From: an uncultured Anaerolineaceae bacterium
Lineage (GTDB): Bacteria > Chloroflexota > Anaerolineae > Promineifilales > Promineifilaceae
NCBI GenBank assembly: GCA_937967805.1
Contig: CALBTC010000377.1
Location: 1-20,815 of the forward strand
Direction: 5' to 3'
DNA length: 20,815 nt
Positions 7,802 to 15,546 of this stretch are shown piece after piece (position 1 is the first letter of the stretch; the number at the start of each line of letters is the position of its first letter). Made by a program: the position numbers and the translations under genes. The notes under the pieces are model-generated. The model ran no database searches and had not been told where the DNA came from. It saw only the letters and a list, made by a program, of their open reading frames with translations.

Positions 7802-10630
7802 CTACTTCTTACTTTTCACTGCTTCCTCAAACTTAAAGGCAAATTCCGTAATCGCCTTTTGGTTGCGCCGGTGCCAGGCGCTGGAGCCTTCGGCCGGGCT
7901 GGCGCGGCGGGGACGGCCGATGTAGCGTAAGGGCCATCGCTCATCAATCAATTCGTCCAGCCGCCAGCGCATAAATTCCCAGGCGCCCATGTTGGCCGGT
8001 TCTTCTTGCAGCCAGATCACTTCTTCGATATTGGGGTAGCGGGTCAGCACCGCTTCAATTTCGGCTTCGGGGAAGCTGTAAAGCTGCTCCACGCGGGCCA
8101 CGGCCACGGCAAAATCAGATTGTTCTTCTTGTACATTGGCCAGATCGACATACACCTTGCCGCTGCACAGCACCAGGCGGCGCACGCCGGCAGCGTTGTC
8201 GTCTGTGGTTTTGGGATCGTCAATGACGGGCCGCCAGCTCTGTTCGGCCAGCTCGTTTAGCGTAGAAGCGGCCAGCGGGTGGCGCAGCAGGCTTTTAGGG
8301 GACATCACGATCAGCGGCAGCGGATCGGTTTGCAGCAGGGCCGCCTGCCGCCGCAGCAGATGGAAATATTGGGCAGCGGTGGTCGGGTAGGCAATGCGCA
8401 TGTTGGTTTTGGCCGCTAGCTGTAAAAAGCGTTCCAATCGGCCCGTAGAATGATCCGGCCCCTGGCCTTCGTAGCCGTGGGGCAGCAGCAGCACCAGCGA
8501 AGGCGTTTGCTCCCACTTCGCGTAGCCGCTAACCACGTATTCATCAATCATCGCTTGCGCCGTGTTGATGAAGTCGCCGTACTGCGCTTCCCAAATGACC
8601 AATCGCTCCGGAGCCTGAATATTGTAACCGTACTCAAAGCCAATTGCCGCATTTTCTGAGAGCGGGCTGTTGCGAATTTCGAAGGCAGCTTTGGCCTGGG
8701 GGATGTGCTGCAAGGGGACGTAGACACGGCCGTTTTCCTCATCCCGGAACAGGGCGTGGCGGTGGCTAAACGTGCCGCGCTCCACATCTTCGCCCGTCAG
8801 GCGGATGGCCGTGCCGTCGGCCAGGATGGAGGCCAGGGCCAGATCTTCAGCCGTGGCCCAATCGACGGTGCGCTCGCTAGCGTCGTCCAATGCCGAACGA
8901 CGCTTTTTCATGGCGCGAGCCAGCTTGCTGTTGACGTTGAAATCATCCGGCGTTTCCAGAACGGCCAGGTTGAGTTCGCGTAAGGTTTCGGCGGGAACGG
9001 CCGTAGCCGCCTTTTTCGCCGCGCCTTCAGGAGGTAGTTCCGCTTGAGGCTCCAATGTATCGGCTACCTCTTCCGGCTTGAGCGATTCGTAAATTTCCTG
9101 CAAATGTCCCATCTTTTCGTCGATCAGCTTTTGCGGCTCCGACTCATCTATTTCGCCCCGGTCCATTAAGCTTTTGGCCCACTTCTCGCGCACGGTTGGC
9201 AGTTTGTCCACCGCCCGGTACATGCGCGGCTGGGTAAAGCGGGGTTCGTCCCCTTCATTGTGGCCATAGCGTCGGTAGCCGACCAGATCAATCAAAAAAT
9301 CTTCCTGAAAACGCTGGCGGTAGGCGATGGCCAATCGCGCCACCTCGATGCACGCTTCCGGGTCATCGGCATTGACGTGCACGATGGGAATCTTAAATCC
9401 TTTAGCCAGATCGCTGGCGTAGCGCGTGCTGCGACCCGACCAATAGTTGGTCGTAAAACCAATCTGGTTGTTGGCGATGATGTGGATCGTGCCGCCCACG
9501 CGGTAGCCGCGCAGCCGGTGCATGTTGAGCGTTTCGGCCACGATGCCCTGGCCGGAAAAGGCGGCGTCCCCATGAATGAGGATGGGCAGCGTGATGGAAT
9601 GGTTGAACTGCGGCTTGCCCGGCTCATCAACCAGCGTGCCGGCCGCCCGCGCCATCCCCACCACCACCGGATTCACATGCTCCAAATGGCTGGGATTGGG
9701 CGTCATTTTGATGACCAGGTCGATGACGTCGTCATCTTCAAAATCAACGGTACGGTGTGCCCCGGCATGGTACTTCACGTCGCCGGTCCAGCCGCGGTAG
9801 TTGCGCCCTTCGTAGCGGCTTTGCTGGGCGGGGTCTTTGAACTGGGTGAGGATTTCTTCGTACGGCCGTTTCAAAATATGGGCCAACACATTCAACCGCC
9901 CCCGGTGGGCCATGCCGATGAGCACGTTAAACACCTCCGCCTCGGCCGCTCCGCCGATGATTTCATCCAGCATCGGCACCATCATGTCTAATCCCTCAAT
10001 GGAAAAGCGGGTTTTGCCGGGGAAAATGCGGTGCAGAAACAGCTCAAACGTTTCCACTTCGGTGAGACGGCCGAGTAGATCGTGGTTGTCGATGGGCGTG
10101 GTGGGTGGCCGGAAACGGCGCGTTTCCACCATCTCTTGCAGCCATTGGCGCTCTTCCGGCACGCGCACGTGGGCGTAGTCAAAGCCGATGCTGCTGGAGT
10201 AAATCTGCCGCAGCGCGTCGATAGCTTCTTTGGCGTTGCTTGTGTTGGCTGTGGCCGGACCCCCAATCAGGCTGGCCGGCAGCGCCTCTAAATCGGCTTC
10301 GCTTATGTTGTGCGTGTCTAATTCCAGATCGGGATCGCCGGGTGGGTTAAACAAGCCAAGCGGATCGATCTGACTGGCCATGTGGCCAAATTTGCGAATG
10401 CTTTGCGCCAGATTGACCGCGCCCATGATTTTTTCGGGCTGAATGGCAGGGGCGCTTGGCAGCGAAACCGCCAATCCGTGTCCATTTTGCAAAATTTCAG
10501 ACGGCGGGGGCCACGCTTCAAACTGCTGGCGCGTGGCGGCATCCACCGAATTGGGGTCTTTTTGATACTTTTCGTAAAGTTCCAGAATGTAGCCGGCGTT
10601 TGGCCCGTGGAACTGTTGCCATATATTCAT
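7802..10630 (-). CDS. sucA: 2-oxoglutarate dehydrogenase E1
   Basis: Thiamine-diphosphate-dependent decarboxylase (942 aa) that converts 2-oxoglutarate and passes the succinyl group to lipoyl-E2 (sucB, next gene). The N-terminal E1o motif is at 1-40 ([15 protein letters not shown]). [11 protein letters not shown] lies at 239-249 and [12 protein letters not shown] at 312-323. The thiamine/Mg site is [10 protein letters not shown] (353-362) with [10 protein letters not shown] (385-394). HVNADDPEA (418-426) and [13 protein letters not shown] (451-463) follow. The length is usual for the family. Start at ATG 10630 with AGGTAG about 5 nt upstream. The stop of the MFS gene lies 8 bp before the start, which implies cotranscription. 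A direct route 2-oxoglutarate to succinyl-CoA supports an oxidative TCA cycle, although ferredoxin-dependent enzymes elsewhere cannot be excluded. Confidence 0.97.
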   Translation of the reverse strand: MNIWQQFHGPNAGYILELYEKYQKDPNSVDAATRQQFEAWPPPSEILQNGHGLAVSLPSAPAIQPEKIMGAVNLAQSIRKFGHMASQIDPLGLFNPPGDPDLELDTHNISEADLEALPASLIGGPATANTSNAKEAIDALRQIYSSSIGFDYAHVRVPEERQWLQEMVETRRFRPPTTPIDNHDLLGRLTEVETFELFLHRIFPGKTRFSIEGLDMMVPMLDEIIGGAAEAEVFNVLIGMAHRGRLNVLAHILKRPYEEILTQFKDPAQQSRYEGRNYRGWTGDVKYHAGAHRTVDFEDDDVIDLVIKMTPNPSHLEHVNPVVVGMARAAGTLVDEPGKPQFNHSITLPILIHGDAAFSGQGIVAETLNMHRLRGYRVGGTIHIIANNQIGFTTNYWSGRSTRYASDLAKGFKIPIVHVNADDPEACIEVARLAIAYRQRFQEDFLIDLVGYRRYGHNEGDEPRFTQPRMYRAVDKLPTVREKWAKSLMDRGEIDESEPQKLIDEKMGHLQEIYESLKPEEVADTLEPQAELPPEGAAKKAATAVPAETLRELNLAVLETPDDFNVNSKLARAMKKRRSALDDASERTVDWATAEDLALASILADGTAIRLTGEDVERGTFSHRHALFRDEENGRVYVPLQHIPQAKAAFEIRNSPLSENAAIGFEYGYNIQAPERLVIWEAQYGDFINTAQAMIDEYVVSGYAKWEQTPSLVLLLPHGYEGQGPDHSTGRLERFLQLAAKTNMRIAYPTTAAQYFHLLRRQAALLQTDPLPLIVMSPKSLLRHPLAASTLNELAEQSWRPVIDDPKTTDDNAAGVRRLVLCSGKVYVDLANVQEEQSDFAVAVARVEQLYSFPEAEIEAVLTRYPNIEEVIWLQEEPANMGAWEFMRWRLDELIDERWPLRYIGRPRRASPAEGSSAWHRRNQKAITEFAFKFEEAVKSKK

Positions 10631-10638
10631 AAATCTAC

Positions 10639-11856
10639 CTATTTTTGTGCCGGATTGGGCAGCCAGATTGCGATAAAGATGGCGATGAGCGGGAGCAGCG
10701 CCAATCCTTGCAAAGTCAGGGCCAGGCCGATGCGGTCGGCAATGAGCCCGACGAAGTAGCTGCCCACGGCACCGCTAAAAAACATAAAGCCCAGTGCCAA
10801 CCCGGACGCCATCGCTTGTTGTTTCGGTAATAACGATTGTACCATGATCACCAGGATGGTGTGGGGCATTCCGCCAAAAAATCCGGCCAGCAGCAGCAAT
10901 GTGGCCTGCCAGGGAACGCTGGCCGGAACGAAAAAGTAGTAAGGCAAAATAGAGCCAACCAGCCCCAGCAAGATGACCCCTTTACCGGCAAACCGGTCGC
11001 CCAGCGTGCCGCCCACCACGCCGCCAACGGCCGATCCCATCATAATCAGCCCGGACAGCCAGCCGATGAGGGATTGGTCGTAAGCCATCTCGGTGAACAA
11101 AATAGGCGTGAAGGTGATGATGGCAATGCTGGCGGTGCTGCCGGCCAAAATGATGAGCGTCAGGACGATGACGCGCCGCCAAAATTGGGGCGGGCGGACT
11201 GCTGCTGGCCCGGAGTGGCCAAACGGCGTGGCGCTTGCGGCAGCGGCCGTTTCCTTCACAACCACCGGCTTCGTTTCTACTTTCGGCACCCTGGGCGCAT
11301 CCACCAGCCAGCGCCAGCTGCCGGCAAAGGCGGTGAGGGCCAAAATGGGCAGGAGGATGTAACCGGGACGGCCGTATGCATCCAAAACAATTCCGGCCAG
11401 CACCGGCCCGATAAACAGCCCAATTTGCCCGGCCATAAAAAAGAGCGCCGTCATCCGGCTGCGATATGTGATGCTGGTGCGGCTGGCCACCATCGTGCCC
11501 GTGGGATGAAACGCGCCGGAGCCAAGACTGGCCACCGTCAGGGCAATGAGCGCCGGCCAATCCCCGGCCAGCGAGGCGATGGCGTAAAAAATGATCATCC
11601 AGCCCAGACCGCCGATGACCAGCAGGCGCGCCCCGATGCGGTCGGCCAGCCAGCCAAACAGCGGCTGCGACAGGGCGTTGCCCACGTTGTACAGCAGCAG
11701 GGCGATGCCCACCTGGGCATTGGTCAGCCCCAAACTCACGGCCAGGAGCGCCACCAGCAGGTTACGGCCGTTGTTCAATACATCCACAAAAAAATGGGTG
11801 AGCGAAACGGCGAGGAACGGCCGTTCACGATACACTGCTGCCTGGCTGGTGGCCAT
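10639..11856 (-). CDS. MFS transporter, Fsr-like
   Basis: A 405-aa inner-membrane permease with about 12 hydrophobic segments and a cytosolic loop after segment 6 (about residues 185-220). Start at ATG 11856 with AGGAG 8 nt upstream; the longer in-frame extension has no support. THFFVDVLNNGRNLL, PLFGWLADRIGARLL and GAFHPTGTMVA resemble, from memory, the fosmidomycin-resistance (Fsr) branch of the major facilitator superfamily. The substrate cannot be read from sequence. It ends 8 bp before sucA, so it is probably the first gene of a transporter-sucA-sucB operon. That raises, without proving, a role in movement of a TCA-cycle acid. It could equally be a drug exporter that shares the promoter. 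Confidence 0.85.
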   Translation of the reverse strand: MATSQAAVYRERPFLAVSLTHFFVDVLNNGRNLLVALLAVSLGLTNAQVGIALLLYNVGNALSQPLFGWLADRIGARLLVIGGLGWMIIFYAIASLAGDWPALIALTVASLGSGAFHPTGTMVASRTSITYRSRMTALFFMAGQIGLFIGPVLAGIVLDAYGRPGYILLPILALTAFAGSWRWLVDAPRVPKVETKPVVVKETAAAASATPFGHSGPAAVRPPQFWRRVIVLTLIILAGSTASIAIITFTPILFTEMAYDQSLIGWLSGLIMMGSAVGGVVGGTLGDRFAGKGVILLGLVGSILPYYFFVPASVPWQATLLLLAGFFGGMPHTILVIMVQSLLPKQQAMASGLALGFMFFSGAVGSYFVGLIADRIGLALTLQGLALLPLIAIFIAIWLPNPAQK

Positions 11857-11880
11857 TGTCCAAACTCCTGGTTGACTGAA

Positions 11881-11945
11881 CCGCAAAGAACGCGAAGTGC
11901 GCAAAGAAAAAAGGTAAATCTTTGCGTGTTTCGCGCCCTTTACGG
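11881..11945. repeat. Inverted repeat, family B copy 1
   Basis: The left arm (11881-11907) starts CCGCAAAGAACGCGAAG and ends GCGCAAAGA. The right arm (11919-11945) matches its complement at 21 of 27 positions, and all mismatches are transitions that still allow G-U pairs in RNA. It lies 24 nt upstream of the MFS start codon. The same left arm recurs at 19474. Confidence 0.85.
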
Positions 11946-12094
11946 TGAAATTTTCTTCACGGGCCGCAAAAGTGCTAGATTTTACAGCGAAGTGATTCTC
12001 AGGCTCTCAATTCTAACAAAATGCTTACGGCCTGGTAATGTATAAGTAAGAACCACTTTATACAGTTGCTCTATTTGCTATACTAGAACGCGAC

Positions 12095-12150
12095 AACCTC
12101 CCGCAGGCTTAAGCCCAAATGAAGCTCATATCTGAAACCTGCGGGAGGTT
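12095..12150. repeat. Hairpin in leader of molybdopterin gene
   Basis: AACCTCCCGCAGG (12095-12107) and CCTGCGGGAGGTT (12138-12150) are perfect 13-bp complements around a 30-nt loop. The palindrome GGCTTAAGCC overlaps the left arm end (12106-12115). It stops 7 nt before the AAGGAG of the downstream gene. It could be another member of the intergenic repeat population or a regulatory leader; the sequence does not decide. The rest of the 11857-12170 gap holds family-B copy 1 and no gene. Confidence 0.8.
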
Positions 12151-12170
12151 TACACTTAAGGAGACCCCGC

Positions 12171-12824
12171 ATGTTTGATAAAGTTTTTGGACGACGCGAA
12201 GAAGAAGCGAAGGTGAGAGAGATGAATCGACTGCCACCGGGGCAGTCGTTAACCCAAAAATTCCCGGTGCTGCATTATGGCCCCACGCCCCAGACTGATC
12301 TAGACAATTGGGATTTGCGCGTGTTTGGCCTGGTAGAAGAGGAAGTCGTGTGGGATTGGGAAGCGTTTAACAAGCTGCCGCGCACAAAGCTGACGCTGGA
12401 CATTCACTGCGTCACCCGCTGGTCCAAGTTTGATACGGATTGGGAAGGCGTTTCGCTCAAGACGCTGGTTGATGAAGGCTTCATCAAGCCGAAGCCGGAA
12501 GCAAAATACGTGATTCAACACTGTGAGGTGGGCTATACGACCAACACGCCTATTGAACTGGTGATGCAAGACAACTTCCTGCTGGCCACCCATTTTGACG
12601 GCAAGCCGCTGACGGTTGAGCACGGTTGGCCGCTGCGCGGCGTCATCGGCGCCTTCCCGGACCGCAGTGAAAAGAAGTCTGCCTACCTGTGGAAAGGGGG
12701 TAAATGGCTGCGCGCCCTGGAGTTCCGCGCCGATGATCAGCTGGGCTTTTGGGAGCGTGCAGGCTACCACAACGAAGCCGATCCGTGGGAAGAACAGCGC
12801 TTTGCCGGCGGCCGCTGGTTCTAG
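12171..12824 (+). CDS. Sulfite-oxidase-fold molybdopterin oxidoreductase
   Basis: A 217-aa protein of the oxidoreductase molybdopterin-binding family (sulfite oxidase/YuiH-like). Start at ATG 12171 with AAGGAG 7 nt upstream. The Mo-ligand Cys is C80 in the conserved DIHCVTRWSKFDTDWEG. Other family features are a YVIQHCEVGYTTNTPIE strand, HGWPLRGVI, a K-x-x-A-Y-L-W-K-G-G-K-W-L-R segment and the C-terminal GYHNEADPWEEQRF. It consists of the catalytic domain alone, with no heme or dimerisation domain. No Tat or Sec signal is visible, unlike periplasmic SorA or MsrP, so it is probably cytosolic. The substrate is unknown. No molybdenum cofactor genes or redox partner lie in the window. Confidence 0.88.
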   Translation: MFDKVFGRREEEAKVREMNRLPPGQSLTQKFPVLHYGPTPQTDLDNWDLRVFGLVEEEVVWDWEAFNKLPRTKLTLDIHCVTRWSKFDTDWEGVSLKTLVDEGFIKPKPEAKYVIQHCEVGYTTNTPIELVMQDNFLLATHFDGKPLTVEHGWPLRGVIGAFPDRSEKKSAYLWKGGKWLRALEFRADDQLGFWERAGYHNEADPWEEQRFAGGRWF

Positions 12825-12828
12825 TTTT

Positions 12829-12908
12829 CCGTAATCCGTAATCGGTGATCGGTAATCGGTGAAAAAACCGATTACCGATTACCGTTCACCGATTACCGTC
12901 TACCGTCC
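12829..12908. repeat. Inverted repeat built of GTAATCGG units
   Basis: Left arm 12841-12860 (atcggtgatcggtaatcggt) and right arm 12867-12886 pair around gaaaaa, with further copies of the same 7-8-base unit on both sides. It begins about 4 nt after the stop of the molybdopterin gene and ends about 10 nt before the convergent HtrA-like gene stop, in a 94-bp gap. It is probably a bidirectional transcript end. Confidence 0.8.
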
Positions 12909-12918
12909 ACTCCGTTTT

Positions 12919-13518
12919 TTATACTGTTTCAATCCCACTCCCCAGCTTTTCCTGCAAAAACTTTTTGGCCACGTCCACCGGAATGGCCAGGCCCACCAGC
13001 GGGCCGGCAATCATGGTGTTGATGCCTACGAGACGGCCGTACCCATCCACCAACGGCCCGCCCGAATGCCCCGGCCACAGCCGCACCCCCAACTGCACCA
13101 GCTCACCCCGATACCCATTTTGCTCCAGCGGCTGCCCCACGGCAATAATCGTACCGGCGGCCACTGCACCCACCACCCCCCAGGGATGTCCCACCGCGAT
13201 GACCCAAACGCCCGTTTTGAGCCGGCTGGAATGGCCCAGCTCAATCGTCGGCAGATTGTGGGCGGCGATGTACAGGGCAGCCAGGTCGAGCGTTTCGTCG
13301 TAGGCCAGGAGCTGGGAGGGAAAAGAATGGCCGTCGGCCAAAATCACTTTCGGGGCGCGGCGCTGGACCACATGGGCGTTGGTTAGAATCAGCCCGTCGC
13401 TGTGCCAGATGGTGCCGGCGCCAAAGCCGCGACGGCCGTTGCCCAGCTGAACCACGCTTGGCTGCACGTTTTGAATAACGGCCGTCATGGTTTGATTAAA
13501 TTCGTTGAGAAGATTCAT
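12919..13518 (-). CDS. Trypsin-like serine protease without PDZ
   Basis: A 199-aa HtrA/DegP-type protease domain with triad H49 (LTNAHVV), D78 (LDLAALYI) and S152 (GHSGGPLVDG). The oxyanion loop has His where Asn is usual (G-N-S-G-G-P). All three catalytic residues are present, so it is probably active. It has no signal peptide, no membrane anchor and no PDZ domain; the length equals the bare protease core. It lies 77 bp downstream of the PDZ-bearing homologue on the same strand, with a family-A hairpin in between, so the pair looks like a tandem duplicate that has diverged. No strong Shine-Dalgarno is seen. Native substrates are unknown. Confidence 0.88.
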   Translation of the reverse strand: MNLLNEFNQTMTAVIQNVQPSVVQLGNGRRGFGAGTIWHSDGLILTNAHVVQRRAPKVILADGHSFPSQLLAYDETLDLAALYIAAHNLPTIELGHSSRLKTGVWVIAVGHPWGVVGAVAAGTIIAVGQPLEQNGYRGELVQLGVRLWPGHSGGPLVDGYGRLVGINTMIAGPLVGLAIPVDVAKKFLQEKLGSGIETV

Positions 13519-13530
13519 TGTTCATCCGTG

Positions 13531-13587
13531 AGATTGGACCAATTTTCTTTGGCTGTGCATCGTTAAAAGAGCAAATTGGTCCAATCT
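13531..13587. repeat. Hairpin repeat, family A copy 4
   Basis: AGATTGGACCAATTT (13531-13545) and AAATTGGTCCAATCT (13573-13587) are perfect 15-bp complements, here with a 27-nt spacer instead of 3 nt. It lies 8 nt after the stop of the upstream (minus-strand) HtrA-like gene and 13 nt before the start of the next. Confidence 0.88.
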
Positions 13588-13595
13588 TTTCAGGG

Positions 13596-14492
13596 CTAAG
13601 GCCGGGCCGTCACGGTGACTTCGGTGGTGTGCACCTTGCCGCCGCGAACGAACTTGAGGGGAACGGCCGTTCCCACCACTTCACCCGCCAGCAGCGCCAG
13701 CAAATCGTCATGAGACTGCACCGGGCTGCCGGCAAAGGCGACCAGCGTGTCGCCCAGGGTCAGGCCGGCCTTGGCCGCCGGGCTGTCGTTTTCCACGGAA
13801 ACAACCAGCAGGCCGCGCTTTTGTTCCAGTTCTGCCTTGAGATCATCCGGCAGGTGGACGCGCTGGGTGCTGACGCCCAGGTAGCCGCGCTGCATACGGC
13901 CGTGGGCCTGCAGCGCGTCGGCCACGCGGGCCAGGGTGGGCGTGGGGATGGTCAGGCTGACGCCGCGACCCAACGCCGAAGTGTTTAGCCCGATGAGCTG
14001 CCCGGCAGCATCTACCAGCGGCCCGCCGGAAAAGCCGGGGTACATCACCACGTCAGTTTGCAGGTAGCGGTCGATGTTGCCCCCCAGGCGAGTGCGCCAA
14101 CTATCGCCCAGGGCGGAAACGATGCCCAGCGTGGCCTGCACGGTGCGTCCCGGTCGTCCCAACGCCAGCACCAGGTTGCCCACGCCCAAATCTTGCTTAT
14201 TGCTCTCGGTGAGTGGGGACAGACCGCTGCCGTCTACTTTGAGGACAGCCAGATCGGTTGATGGATCGCGCCCGACCAGGCTGGCGGAAACGCGGCTGCC
14301 GTCAGGCAGGCCCACTTTTAGATGTTCTTCATGCCGCACCACATGATTCGCGGTGAGGATCAGTCCGGCGCTGTTCCAGACAATGCCGGTGGCAGCCAGG
14401 CGGCGACGCCCTTCTACCCGCACAATGCCGCTGTCCGCCTGGGAAACGGCCGTAGCCAAAGCTGCCGAAAGTTCAGTCAATACGTTGCTCAT
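13596..14492 (-). CDS. HtrA-like serine protease with PDZ domain
   Basis: A 298-aa protein. Start at ATG 14492 (MSNVLTELS) with GGGAG 7-8 nt upstream; the longer frame upstream lacks support. The trypsin-like domain at about 20-195 has triad H50 (LTANHVV), D80 (STDLAVLKV) and S155 (PGFSGGPLVD). One PDZ domain lies at about 203-295 (RGYLGV, then A-K-A-G-L-x-x-G-D). HtrA proteins normally act in the periplasm or at the membrane. Here there is no signal peptide or anchor, which points to the cytosol or a leaderless route. It precedes the PDZ-less homologue, and the two probably share a promoter upstream of 14492. A role in protein quality control is inferred from the family. Confidence 0.92.
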   Translation of the reverse strand: MSNVLTELSAALATAVSQADSGIVRVEGRRRLAATGIVWNSAGLILTANHVVRHEEHLKVGLPDGSRVSASLVGRDPSTDLAVLKVDGSGLSPLTESNKQDLGVGNLVLALGRPGRTVQATLGIVSALGDSWRTRLGGNIDRYLQTDVVMYPGFSGGPLVDAAGQLIGLNTSALGRGVSLTIPTPTLARVADALQAHGRMQRGYLGVSTQRVHLPDDLKAELEQKRGLLVVSVENDSPAAKAGLTLGDTLVAFAGSPVQSHDDLLALLAGEVVGTAVPLKFVRGGKVHTTEVTVTARP

Positions 14493-14514
14493 GTTTTTCT
14501 CCCGTAAAAATGGG

Positions 14515-14573
14515 ACGCAGATTGCCCTGATCTTTATGATTACCATGATCATGGATATCAGGTAAATCAGCGT
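14515..14573. repeat. Nested inverted repeat upstream of HtrA-like gene
   Basis: ACGCAGATTGCCCTGAT (14515-14531) and ATCAGGTAAATCAGCGT (14557-14573) pair at 14 of 17 positions. The loop carries the perfect palindrome CCATGATCATGG (14543-14554). It starts 23 nt upstream of the protease start codon. The remainder of the gap to 14698 holds no gene that I can support. Confidence 0.75.
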
Positions 14574-14698
14574 TCTATTTCTATTGATGATTTTGTAAAT
14601 TTGTATGCGATATAGTCTAGGAGAAAAATGGTTGTACCAAATCAGCCGTTTCGGGGGTAGCTACCTAGAAGAATGGGTAGGTGGGGTAATGATTTCCT

Positions 14699-15358
14699 CT
14701 ACAGCAGCAGCAGTCCCAGCCGCGTGGCCTGGACGACTGCTTCGGTGCGGCTTTGGGCGTTGAGCTTGCCCAGGATGGCGTTGACGTGGAATTTGACCGT
14801 GTGGTCGCTGATTTCCAGCCGGTGAGCAATGGCTTTGTTCGTGAGTCCTTCGGCCAGCAAATACAGCACTTCGCTTTCGCGCGGGGTGAGCTCTGTAAAT
14901 TCCGGTAAAGTGTCTGTGGTGAGGGGGCTGTCGGGGAGGACGGCCGTTACAAAATCCGGGTCCAGCGTTGCCAGACCGTGTAAGTTGGCTTGCAGTGCCG
15001 CCACAATGGCCGCTGCCGGCGCATCCCGCTGCAGCATGGCATGAATACCGAGGGACCAGAGTTGGGGAACGGCCGTTTCATCCGGCAAAAGCGCCACGGC
15101 GGGCAGGGGAAACGGCTCCTCATCCGGTAGTACAGTTAGCGGTTCCCAGCCAACATCCCAAATGACGCCGTCCAACTGCGCTTGCGGCCACTCATGCACC
15201 GCTTCGGCCGCTTGCAAATCGGCCAGCCAATCCGCCAGATTCATCTGGGCCACGATGTCGCACGCCGGTTCCCCGGCCAGCAAGGTTGCCAGCCCGGCGC
15301 GGGCCAGCGGGTCGTTGGCCACAATGGCTACGGAAATTGATTGGGAAATTTCGCTCAT
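14699..15358 (-). CDS. LuxR/NarL-type regulator with divergent receiver
   Basis: A 219-aa protein: receiver-like domain (about 8-128) plus C-terminal LuxR-type helix-turn-helix (about 155-215; LTPRESEVLYLLAEGLTNK and ISDHTVKFHVNAILGKL). The DNA-binding half is fully conserved. The receiver is not: the usual acidic pair is N15-D16, the candidate phospho-acceptor is D68 (GVIWDVG), and the conserved Lys is Arg at R111 (LQRDAP). Phosphorylation may therefore be altered or lost. No histidine kinase is adjacent. ATG 15358 is used; a GTG at 15376 is in frame, and neither has a clear ribosome binding site. Targets are unknown; the neighbouring HtrA-like genes on the same strand or the divergent MFS gene are candidates. 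Confidence 0.85.
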   Translation of the reverse strand: MSEISQSISVAIVANDPLARAGLATLLAGEPACDIVAQMNLADWLADLQAAEAVHEWPQAQLDGVIWDVGWEPLTVLPDEEPFPLPAVALLPDETAVPQLWSLGIHAMLQRDAPAAAIVAALQANLHGLATLDPDFVTAVLPDSPLTTDTLPEFTELTPRESEVLYLLAEGLTNKAIAHRLEISDHTVKFHVNAILGKLNAQSRTEAVVQATRLGLLLL

Positions 15359-15404
15359 GGCGGCCAAGCGTACCACAGTTCTCTATGAGGAAGGTAAGAT
15401 TTTC

Positions 15405-15468
15405 AGGTGCGACGCACTGGCAATCGGCATTTGATGGCAAATTGGTTCGGGGAAAGTGTGTCGTACCT
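15405..15468. repeat. Inverted repeat between luxR-type and MFS genes
   Basis: AGGTGCGACGCACT (15405-15418) and AGTGTGTCGTACCT (15455-15468) pair at 12 of 14 positions, both mismatches being G-U compatible, around a 36-nt loop. A single family-A half site (AATTGGACCATT) follows near 15485. The gap is a divergent promoter region; no clear -35/-10 pair was identified. Confidence 0.7.
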
Positions 15469-15546
15469 TTTGGTCGGCTCGCAAAATTGGACCATTGGCA
15501 GTAAGATTCGCCTCTTTTGACAAGCAACCACCCATTAAGGAATTTG

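Noticed and set aside
9260..9991. 243-codon plus-strand frame inside sucA
   Set aside because: It is antisense to a perfectly conserved enzyme gene, with His/Gly/Val-rich shadow composition.
10837..12045. 402-codon plus-strand frame opposite the MFS gene
   Set aside because: Its composition (many Gln, Gly, Arg, His, no hydrophobic core) is that of an antisense shadow of a membrane protein. It has no ribosome binding site and no recognisable domain.
12095..12150. Molybdenum cofactor riboswitch
   Set aside because: There is one perfect stem only. I cannot see the multi-helix architecture or conserved loop motifs of that riboswitch, and the gene is not a cofactor biosynthesis gene.
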